A DNA stretch of 6,378 nt, from positions 1 through 6,378 of the forward strand of contig DXOJ01000006.1 in assembly GCA_019412865.1 (NCBI GenBank), read 5' to 3'. The notes beneath the pieces are model-generated. The model saw only the letters and a list, made by a program, of their open reading frames with translations. It had not been told where the DNA came from and ran no database searches. Source of the DNA: Bacteroides sp. GTDB lineage: Bacteria > Bacteroidota > Bacteroidia > Bacteroidales > Bacteroidaceae. A program made the translations under genes and the position numbers. Of this stretch, positions 1-5,660 are shown one piece after another (positions within the stretch are counted from its first letter, which is position 1; each line of letters opens with the position of its first letter).

Positions 1-38
1 TCCAAGCTTTCGCAGAGAATGACTTCTTGTTTACTCAT
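1..38 (-). CDS. Probable 5' end of a divergent gene, truncated by the left edge
   Basis: On the minus strand an ATG at 38-36 opens a frame that stays open to the window edge and reads MSKQEVILCESL plus a partial codon. Only 12 codons are visible, so no family can be assigned. The support is its context: a TAnnTTTG-type -7 box lies 24 bases upstream on the same strand, the leader between them is purine-rich (AAAAAGCAAAAGAA), and the N-terminus is hydrophilic, as expected for a cytoplasmic protein. There is no consensus Shine-Dalgarno, which is normal in Bacteroidetes. Nothing else accounts for these bases. A short open frame of this length could occur by chance, so the call rests mainly on the promoter spacing. 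Confidence 0.5.
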   Translation of the reverse strand, partial: MSKQEVILCESL

Positions 39-61
39 GATTCTTTTGCTTTTTTACTCTG

Positions 62-69
62 CAAATGTA
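62..69 (-). promoter_or_regulatory. Bacteroides-type -7 box for the leftward gene
   Basis: The minus strand reads TACATTTG here, an exact match to the TAnnTTTG -7 consensus of the Bacteroides primary sigma factor. It would start transcription a few bases further left, giving a leader of roughly 15-20 bases before the ATG at 38. No clean TTTG -33 box is visible about 19-20 bases upstream; that stretch is A-rich on the minus strand instead. Confidence 0.5.
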
Positions 70-89
70 TATAAAATATTTTTTTTACT

Positions 90-97
90 TACTTTTG
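90..97 (+). promoter_or_regulatory. Bacteroides-type -7 box for the small membrane protein gene
   Basis: TACTTTTG matches TAnnTTTG exactly. Transcription would begin shortly after base 100, leaving a leader of about 15 bases before the ATG at 118. The -33 position (about 67-70) lacks a good TTTG, and it overlaps the -7 box of the opposing promoter at 62-69. This placement argues against the upstream in-frame ATG at 19, which would lie before the promoter. Confidence 0.45.
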
Positions 98-117
98 TCT
101 CATTAAAACGTTCAATC

Positions 118-522
118 ATGAAAGCATTATTACCTGTATATTGTCGTCCTTTAGGATATGTTGTCTTGTTGGTAGCTCTGTTCATCCCTTTTATTCTAGT
201 GATGCGGGGAGTGGTGACCGATAATAACTTGCTGTTTTATAAAGAATGCACAAAGTTATTGATGATGGCAGGATGCTTGTTGATAATCTTTGCATTCAGT
301 AAAAATGAGAGCCGGGAAACGGAGCAGATTCGTAATTCAGCTGTTCGTAATGCTATCTTTTTAACATTCTTGTTCGTCTTTGGTGGTATGTTGTGGCGTG
401 TAATGCAAGGAGATGTGATTAATGTTGATACTTCCTCTTTCTTGACCTTTTTGGTTTTTAATGTGCTTTGTTTGGAGTTTGGTCTTAAAAAAGCGCTTGT
501 TGATCGATTCTTTAAAAGATAA
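118..522 (+). CDS. Small four-helix inner-membrane protein of unknown function
   Basis: This is a 134-residue protein starting MKALLPVYCRPLGY and ending in a basic stretch, DRFFKR. Four hydrophobic segments are visible, at about residues 12-29, 47-62, 78-96 and 106-123. A charged loop lies between the second and third (SKNESRETEQIRNSAVRN), so it is predicted to sit in the inner membrane with both ends on the same side. No catalytic or binding motif is recognisable, and I cannot name a family. The frame is open back to an ATG at 19, but I chose 118. The extra 33 residues would be encoded across a divergent promoter region, and a TAnnTTTG box at 90-97 lies between the two starts. No Shine-Dalgarno is present. 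The outer-membrane protein gene follows after 83 bases on the same strand with no clear terminator between, so co-transcription is possible. Confidence 0.7.
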   Translation: MKALLPVYCRPLGYVVLLVALFIPFILVMRGVVTDNNLLFYKECTKLLMMAGCLLIIFAFSKNESRETEQIRNSAVRNAIFLTFLFVFGGMLWRVMQGDVINVDTSSFLTFLVFNVLCLEFGLKKALVDRFFKR

Positions 523-527
523 TTTTC

Positions 528-558
528 TTTTCAATTAAACCTTTTGCGATTCGATTTG
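528..558 (+). promoter_or_regulatory. Weak candidate promoter for the outer-membrane protein gene
   Basis: TCGATTTG at 551-558 matches TAnnTTTG with one mismatch. A T-rich tract (TTTT, 528-531) lies 19 bases upstream in place of the TTTG -33 box. The leader would be about 40 bases. The match is imperfect in both boxes, and the gene may instead be read through from the upstream membrane-protein gene. The rest of the 523-605 gap shows no hairpin or other clear signal; AAGGTAA just before the ATG at 606 is at best a weak ribosome binding site. Confidence 0.2.
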
Positions 559-605
559 TCAAAAAGACATTGTTATTGCTACTAATATAATCGTAAATAA
601 GGTAA

Positions 606-3530
606 ATGAAAAGATTTTCAGCAGGGTTGGTGCTGATGTTGCTATGCACCTTCTCAATTTTTGCACAGAATAAGGTAATTACCGTTTCGGGACGTGTGGT
701 GGAAGCCGACACAAAAGAGCCTGCAGCGCAGGCTACAGTTCAATTGTTATCATTGCCTGATAGCGCTTATGCCGCTGGTATAGCCAGTAGTAATCAGGGA
801 TGGTTCACTCTCCCCAAAGTAAAAGCCGGGAAATATGTGTTGAAAGTTTCCTATATCGGGTTTCGTACCAAACTCGTACCAGTACAATTATCTGCTAATG
901 CCACCGATAAAAAGATGGGGACCATTGCATTAGACCCGGATGCTGTTATGCTGAAAGAAGCAGTGATTACTGCCGAAGCTCCGCAGGTGACCGTAAAAGA
1001 AGATACTCTGGAATATAATTCGGCTGCTTATCGTACTCCAGAAGGAGCGATGCTCGAAGAATTGGTAAAGAAACTTCCGGGAGCAGAGATTGATGATGAC
1101 GGTAATGTCAAAATCAATGGTAAAGAAGTAAAGAAGATTATGGTAGATGGTAAAGAGTTCTTTGGGGGTGATGTGAAAACCGGATTGAAGAACTTGCCGG
1201 TCAACATGATTGATAAACTGAAAACATACGATAAAAAATCGGACTTGGCACGTGTCACCGGAATAGATGATGGGGAAGAAGAAACCGTTCTCGACCTGAA
1301 AGTGAAGAAAGGAATGAATCAAGGTTGGTTTGGTAACGCAAGTGTTGCTGGTGGTACAGAAGACCGTTATGGAAGTAACTTGATGTTGAACCGTTTTGTC
1401 GATAATAGCCAATTCTCTTTAATTGGTTCGGCCAATAATGTGAACGATCAAGGATTCTCAGGTGGAGGTGGTGGCCCTCGTTTCCGGAATAGCAATGGTT
1501 TGACTGCTACCAAGATGCTTGGAGCTAACTTTGCTACTCAGACTGATAAGCTGGAACTGGGAGGTAGTGCCCGTTATAATTTCAGTGACCGGGATGCAAC
1601 ATCTACAAACTACTCGGAACGTTTCCTGCAAAATGGAAATTCGTACTCCAACTCAAACAGTAAAGGCCGTAATAAAAATACAAACTTCAATGCCGACTTC
1701 CGTTTGGAATGGAAACCGGATACATTGACAAACATCATTTTCCGTCCGAACGTTTCTTATGGAAAGTCTAACAGTTATTCTATTTCCGAATCGGGTACTT
1801 TTAATGGAGATCCATTTAATTTGGTGTCTAATCCTAATGAGTTTTTGAATAAGATTTTCTGGGGAAGTACAGATGATCCTTTAGAAGCTATTCGTGTCAA
1901 CGCCAGCAACAGTGAATCAGAATCAGAAGGTCAGAGTCTCTCTGCAAATGCTTCTTTACAGCTGAATCGTAGATTGAATAATCAGGGACGAAACATCACT
2001 TTCCGTGGTACATTTAGTTATGGAGATAATGATAGCGAACAGTTTAGTGAATCATTGACGCGTTATTTTGATGATAATGCAAAAAAAGAAGATGATGAAC
2101 GTAAACAGTATACTACTTCTCCAACCAAGAGTTATGATTATACTGCCGAACTGACTTATAGTGAGCCGATTGCGAGAGCTACTTTTTTACAGTTCCGCTA
2201 TAAATTTCAATATAAGTATAGTGAAAGCGATAGAAGTACATACAGTTTGATTCCTGATGCAGATAAAGGACAGGATTGGTTTTGGAATTTTGGTGATGGT
2301 CTACCTGAAGGATATGAAGAGAATAAGGATAGAGATTTGAGTAAATATGCTCAATATAAATACTATAACCATGATATTAATGCAGGGTTGAATATTATCC
2401 GCGAGAAATATCGATTGAACTTTGGAGTGTCTCTGCAACCGCAGAATACCAGATTAGATTATAAGAAAGCTGAAGTAGATACTGTAGTAAAAAGAAATGT
2501 GTTCAATTTTGCTCCTAATGTTGATTTTCGTTACAGATTCTCTAAAGTCAGCCAGTTACGCTTTACTTATCGGGGACGTGCAAGCCAGCCGAGTATGGAA
2601 AATTTGCTGGATGTAACCGATGATTCTAATCCGTTGAACATTCGTAAGGGTAATCCGGGATTGAAGCCTTCCTTCTCTCATTCTATGCGTCTGTTCTACA
2701 ATACTTATAATGCAGATAAACAGCGTGGCATAATGGCTCATGCAAACTTGAATATGACTCAAAACAATATTACCAATGCCACTACCTACAATCAGAGTAC
2801 TGGTGGAGTAACAGTTAAACCGGAGAATATCAACGGAAACTGGAATGCGATGGGTATGTTTGGGTTCAATACAGCATTGAAAGATAAGCGTTTCACTATA
2901 AATTCTTTCTCTCGTGCCAACTATACCAATGCGGTTTCTTACCTTTTCAATGACGATACCAAGATAAATGACAAGAACACCAGTACAACATTGACTTTAG
3001 GAGAGAATCTGAATGGAACTTTTCGTAACGACTGGTTTGAATTTACCTTGAATGGTTCGATCAACTATAACTTTGAACGAAACAAACTGCGTCCGGAAAA
3101 TAACCAGGAACCTTATACATTTGGTTATGGTGCAAGCACTAATATCTCTTTACCTTGGAGTATGACGTTGTCAACCAATATAACTAATAACGCACGCCGT
3201 GGTTATCGTGATGCCAGTATGAATAAGAATGAACTTATCTGGAATGCGCAGATTGCCCAGAACTTCCTGAAGGGCAATGCTGCAACCATCAGTTTTGAAG
3301 TATATGATATTTTGCGGCAGCAATCCAATATCAGCCGTTCGTTGACAGCCGATATGCGTTCTGTTTCCGAATATAATGGAATTAATAGTTATTGTATGCT
3401 TCGTTTCTCTTATCGCCTGAATATTTTTGGAAATAAAGAAGCCCGTGGCAATATGCGTCATGGTGGTTTTGATGGTGGTGGTCCGCGTGGCCCACGTGGT
3501 GGAGGCTATGGAGGTGGCAGACCATTCTGA
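606..3530 (+). CDS. Outer-membrane beta-barrel protein, TonB-dependent-receptor-like, with carboxypeptidase-regulatory-like N-terminus
   Basis: This 974-residue protein is predicted to sit in the outer membrane. Residues 1-20 are a signal peptide (MKRF, a hydrophobic core, then IFA before Gln21). Residues about 27-112 look like a CarboxypepD_reg-like beta-sandwich (VSGRVVEADTKEPAAQATV, then GKYVLKVSYIGFRTK). Residues about 118-236 resemble a plug: AVITAEAP, the LEELVKKLPGAEIDDDGNV segment, then NGKEVKKIMVDGKEFFGGD. From about 240 to 944 the sequence alternates polar and aromatic residues as in a large barrel, consistent with the OMP_b-brl_3 type. The last 30 residues are a Gly/Arg-rich tail. 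I see no clear TonB box and no SusD-like lipoprotein gene nearby, so I do not call it SusC; the substrate is unknown. A Gly-rich loop (FSGGGGGPRFRN) occurs near residues 284-295. The ATG at 606 is supported by the signal peptide that begins right there. A strong terminator follows 25 bases after the stop codon. Confidence 0.9.
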   Translation: MKRFSAGLVLMLLCTFSIFAQNKVITVSGRVVEADTKEPAAQATVQLLSLPDSAYAAGIASSNQGWFTLPKVKAGKYVLKVSYIGFRTKLVPVQLSANATDKKMGTIALDPDAVMLKEAVITAEAPQVTVKEDTLEYNSAAYRTPEGAMLEELVKKLPGAEIDDDGNVKINGKEVKKIMVDGKEFFGGDVKTGLKNLPVNMIDKLKTYDKKSDLARVTGIDDGEEETVLDLKVKKGMNQGWFGNASVAGGTEDRYGSNLMLNRFVDNSQFSLIGSANNVNDQGFSGGGGGPRFRNSNGLTATKMLGANFATQTDKLELGGSARYNFSDRDATSTNYSERFLQNGNSYSNSNSKGRNKNTNFNADFRLEWKPDTLTNIIFRPNVSYGKSNSYSISESGTFNGDPFNLVSNPNEFLNKIFWGSTDDPLEAIRVNASNSESESEGQSLSANASLQLNRRLNNQGRNITFRGTFSYGDNDSEQFSESLTRYFDDNAKKEDDERKQYTTSPTKSYDYTAELTYSEPIARATFLQFRYKFQYKYSESDRSTYSLIPDADKGQDWFWNFGDGLPEGYEENKDRDLSKYAQYKYYNHDINAGLNIIREKYRLNFGVSLQPQNTRLDYKKAEVDTVVKRNVFNFAPNVDFRYRFSKVSQLRFTYRGRASQPSMENLLDVTDDSNPLNIRKGNPGLKPSFSHSMRLFYNTYNADKQRGIMAHANLNMTQNNITNATTYNQSTGGVTVKPENINGNWNAMGMFGFNTALKDKRFTINSFSRANYTNAVSYLFNDDTKINDKNTSTTLTLGENLNGTFRNDWFEFTLNGSINYNFERNKLRPENNQEPYTFGYGASTNISLPWSMTLSTNITNNARRGYRDASMNKNELIWNAQIAQNFLKGNAATISFEVYDILRQQSNISRSLTADMRSVSEYNGINSYCMLRFSYRLNIFGNKEARGNMRHGGFDGGGPRGPRGGGYGGGRPF
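3438..3527 (+). other. Region encoding the Arg/Gly-rich C-terminal tail of the outer-membrane protein
   Basis: Codons for residues about 945-974 follow the last barrel strand (MLRFSYRLNIFGNK). They encode a low-complexity tail containing RHGGFDGGGPRGPRGGGYGG and ending in RPF. The DNA is correspondingly rich in GGT/GGC/CGT runs, unlike the AT-rich surroundings. The tail should lie outside the folded barrel and so probably faces the periplasm or is disordered; that placement is inference. Confidence 0.7.
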
Positions 3531-3555
3531 AGTAGCGTAATAGATTCAAATAAAA

Positions 3556-3606
3556 CGAAGAAAGTCCCGGCACAATATTCAATGTTGTCACCGGGACTTC
3601 TTTGTT
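3556..3606 (+). terminator. Intrinsic terminator after the outer-membrane protein gene
   Basis: A long hairpin has the perfect 9-bp stem AAGTCCCGG (3562-3570) / CCGGGACTT (3591-3599). Below a bulged A at 3561 it extends with CGAAG (3556-3560) pairing CTTTG (3600-3604, one G-T pair). Its top is a further 7-bp stem, 3572-3578 with 3582-3588 (one wobble pair), closing on a three-base loop. The 3' side runs into the pyrimidine-rich CTTCTTTGTT. An A-rich stretch before the 5' arm (AAATAAAA, 3548-3555) would give a U-rich tail on the other strand too, so some bidirectional activity is possible. Confidence 0.85.
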
Positions 3607-3631
3607 AATCCGATAATTTACTCTATATTTG
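3601..3631 (+). promoter_or_regulatory. Bacteroides-type promoter for cls
   Basis: TTTG at 3601-3604, a 19-base spacer and TATATTTG at 3624-3631 match the Bacteroides -33/-7 arrangement (TTTG, about 19-20 bases, TAnnTTTG) in every defined position. Transcription would start near 3636-3640, leaving a leader of about 25 bases that carries the ribosome binding site at 3651-3657. The -33 box is also the foot of the upstream terminator's 3' arm. Confidence 0.65.
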
Positions 3632-3650
3632 TTGTTCAGTATCTGTATGA

Positions 3651-3657
3651 AAGGAGA
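3651..3657 (+). promoter_or_regulatory. Consensus Shine-Dalgarno for cls
   Basis: AAGGAGA lies with six bases between the AGGAG core and the ATG at 3663. It is a near-perfect complement to the 16S rRNA 3' end and fixes the start codon. Strong Shine-Dalgarno sequences are uncommon in Bacteroidetes, and none of the other starts visible in this window has one. Confidence 0.75.
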
Positions 3658-3662
3658 TTCCT

Positions 3663-5102
3663 ATGATTGATTGGAACTATATGCTTAGCCAGATAGCAAC
3701 AGTAGCTTTTGATATTCTTTATTTTGGAGCCATTATCGGTACGATTGTCATTATCATTCTTGACAACCGGAATCCGGTTAAAACGATGGCATGGATACTC
3801 ATATTACTTTTCTTACCTATTGTCGGGCTTGTCTTTTATTTTTTCTTTGGCCGGAGCCAGCGTCGTGAGCGTATCATCGGGCAAAAAAGCTATGACCGCC
3901 TATTAAAGAAACCAATGGCCGAATATCTGGCACAGGATTGTTCGGATGTTCCCTATGAATACTCCCGTCTTATTCAACTTTTCCAGCAAACGAATCAGGC
4001 ATTTCCATTTGAGGGAAATCGTGTGGCAATCTATACCGAAGGATATACCAAACTCCAATCATTATTGCGCGAACTACAAAAAGCGAAGCAGCATATCCAT
4101 ATGGAATATTATATCTTTGAGGATGATGCTATTGGACGTCTGGTCAGAGACGTACTGATAGAAAAGGCTTCTCAAGGAGTTGAAGTGCGGGTGATCTATG
4201 ATGATGTAGGTTGCTGGCATGTGCCTAACCGCTTTTTCGAAGAAATGCGTAATGCCGGTATAGAGGTCAGGAGCTTTTTAAAGGTACGTTTTCCCTTATT
4301 TACCAGTAGAGTGAATTACCGGAACCATAGAAAGATTGTTGTCATTGACGGGCGTGTGGGTCTTGTTGGGGGAATGAATCTGGCAGAACGCTATATGCGT
4401 GGCTTTTCTTGGGGAGTTTGGCGTGATACGCATATCATGCTGGAAGGGAAGGCTGTGCACGGTCTGCAAACGGCTTTTCTGCTCGATTGGTATTTTGTAG
4501 ACCGTACGCTGATAACTGCTTCCCGTTATTTTCCAAAGATTGATTCTTGTGGAAACTCTTTAGCGCAAATTGTCACGAGTGAACCTATCGGACCATGGAA
4601 AGAAATCATGCAGGGCTTGACGGTTGCCATTACCAGTGCAAAAAAATATTTCTATATGCAAACCCCTTATTTCTTGCCTACAGAGCAAATATTAGCTGCT
4701 ATGCAAACAGCTGCATTGTCCGGGGTAGATGTGCGCTTAATGCTACCGGAACGTGCCGATAATTGGATTACTCATCTTGGATCGCGTTCTTATTTGGCAG
4801 ATGTGATGCAGGCAGGTGTTAAAGTCTATTTTTATAAGAGGGGCTTTCTGCATTCTAAGCTCATGGTTTCAGATGACATGCTTTCCACAGTGGGGTCTAC
4901 TAATGTTGACTTTCGTAGCTTTGAGCACAATTTTGAAGTGAATGCCTTTATGTATGACGTAGAAACAGCCCTTGAAATGAAAGAGATATTTCTTCAGGAT
5001 CAGCGAGAAAGTACACAAATCTTTTTTAAGAATTGGGTCAGACGTTCGTGGAGACAAAAAGCTGCGGAGTCTATCGTGCGTTTATTGGCTCCGCTACTTT
5101 AA
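3663..5102 (+). CDS. cls: Cardiolipin synthase (phospholipase D superfamily)
   Basis: Bacterial Cls enzymes of this type make cardiolipin at the inner membrane by transferring a phosphatidyl group from one phosphatidylglycerol to another, releasing glycerol. The 479-residue protein has the usual length and layout. Two N-terminal membrane helices, at about residues 15-33 and 41-63, are linked by DNRNPVKTMAW, the PLDc_N-type segment. A soluble region with two HxKxxxxD motifs follows. The first is H222, K224, D229, followed by GGMN at 236-239. The second is H397, K399, D404, followed by GSTN at 411-414. Both catalytic motifs are intact, so the enzyme should be active. The start is fixed by a strong ribosome binding site, and the gene has its own promoter just after the upstream terminator, so it is probably a single transcription unit. 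It converges on rsmD 24 bases downstream. A related PLD-family transferase with another lipid substrate cannot be excluded, but Cls fits best. Confidence 0.95.
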   Translation: MIDWNYMLSQIATVAFDILYFGAIIGTIVIIILDNRNPVKTMAWILILLFLPIVGLVFYFFFGRSQRRERIIGQKSYDRLLKKPMAEYLAQDCSDVPYEYSRLIQLFQQTNQAFPFEGNRVAIYTEGYTKLQSLLRELQKAKQHIHMEYYIFEDDAIGRLVRDVLIEKASQGVEVRVIYDDVGCWHVPNRFFEEMRNAGIEVRSFLKVRFPLFTSRVNYRNHRKIVVIDGRVGLVGGMNLAERYMRGFSWGVWRDTHIMLEGKAVHGLQTAFLLDWYFVDRTLITASRYFPKIDSCGNSLAQIVTSEPIGPWKEIMQGLTVAITSAKKYFYMQTPYFLPTEQILAAMQTAALSGVDVRLMLPERADNWITHLGSRSYLADVMQAGVKVYFYKRGFLHSKLMVSDDMLSTVGSTNVDFRSFEHNFEVNAFMYDVETALEMKEIFLQDQRESTQIFFKNWVRRSWRQKAAESIVRLLAPLL

Positions 5103-5126
5103 TAGTGATGAGATTGATTGGAAAAC

Positions 5127-5660
5127 TTATCTGAACAGTGAGAAGTTTACACTTCCATACACTCTTCTCTCTATGAAATGTGGATTATCTTCGAAGTTAT
5201 TATCTTTTCCGTGTTCCAGTACCAATAATCCTCCCTCTTTGAGAAGATCGTTTTGGAAGATTAATTCAGGTATTGTTTCCAACTCTTTTAATGCATAAGG
5301 AGGATCGGCAAAGATGAAGTCGAACTGTTCGCGACCATTCTTGATAAATTTGAATACATCTCCGCGTATTGGCAGACACTTGTCTGTTTGCACCTCTTTC
5401 ATGATTTTGCAGATGAACGAGTGATGCGCAGGATCTTTCTCAACGCTAATAACCCGATCACATCCGCGGGATACCAGTTCGATACTAATACTTCCGGTTC
5501 CGGCAAACAAGTCAAGAGCCGTGACTCCTTCTTCAAAATCGATGTAGTTATTGAGTACATTGAACAGATTTTCTTTGGCGAAATCTGTTGTAGGACGTGC
5601 TTTAAATGTTCGGGGCACGTCGAATCTTCTCCGTTTGTAAATACCGCTGATTACTCGCAT
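5127..5660 (-). CDS. rsmD: 16S rRNA (guanine966-N2)-methyltransferase RsmD
   Basis: RsmD methylates the exocyclic N2 of G966 (E. coli numbering) in 16S rRNA, using S-adenosylmethionine and acting on assembled or nearly assembled 30S particles. The 177-residue protein has the family's usual length and motifs. It starts MRVISGIYKRRRF. RPTTDFAKE (22-30) is the family signature near the N-terminus. LDLFAGTGS (49-57) is the AdoMet-binding loop, with acidic E74 in VEKD (73-76) as the likely ribose-binding residue. DPPY (119-122) is the catalytic motif of N2/N6 amino-methyltransferases, and LLVLEHGKD (145-153) follows. The ATG at 5660-5658 lies inside the last codons of the upstream DUF3822-like gene (10-base overlap), which suggests translational coupling in one operon. 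No strong Shine-Dalgarno is visible. No clear terminator follows its stop before cls on the opposite strand. Confidence 0.95.
   Translation of the reverse strand: MRVISGIYKRRRFDVPRTFKARPTTDFAKENLFNVLNNYIDFEEGVTALDLFAGTGSISIELVSRGCDRVISVEKDPAHHSFICKIMKEVQTDKCLPIRGDVFKFIKNGREQFDFIFADPPYALKELETIPELIFQNDLLKEGGLLVLEHGKDNNFEDNPHFIERRVYGSVNFSLFR

Noticed and set aside
19..117. Upstream in-frame ATG giving the small membrane protein a 33-residue extension
   Set aside because: The extension runs across the divergent promoter region and over the probable leftward gene start, is made of poly-T-derived Phe/Leu residues, and a TAnnTTTG box lies downstream of it.
930..1412. 160-codon minus-strand open frame
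   Set aside because: It lies wholly antisense to the plug and early barrel of the outer-membrane protein, has no domain-like pattern and no promoter or start context; it is a shadow of that gene.
3462..3525. GG-rich stretch as a possible G-quadruplex
   Set aside because: The runs are mostly only two Gs and are fully explained by Gly codons; no evidence for a structural role.
606..3530. Annotation as SusC/RagA
   Set aside because: There is no SusD-like gene next to it and no clear TonB box, and the overall pattern fits the OMP_b-brl_3 type better.
3382..3591. Minus-strand His-rich open frame
   Set aside because: Its His-rich segments are the reverse complement of the Gly-rich tail codons, and it begins inside the terminator hairpin.
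5142..5155. Inverted repeat GAAGT-TTAC-ACTTC as a possible terminator
   Set aside because: The stem is only 5 bp, lies inside the end of rsmD and has no U-tract on either strand.
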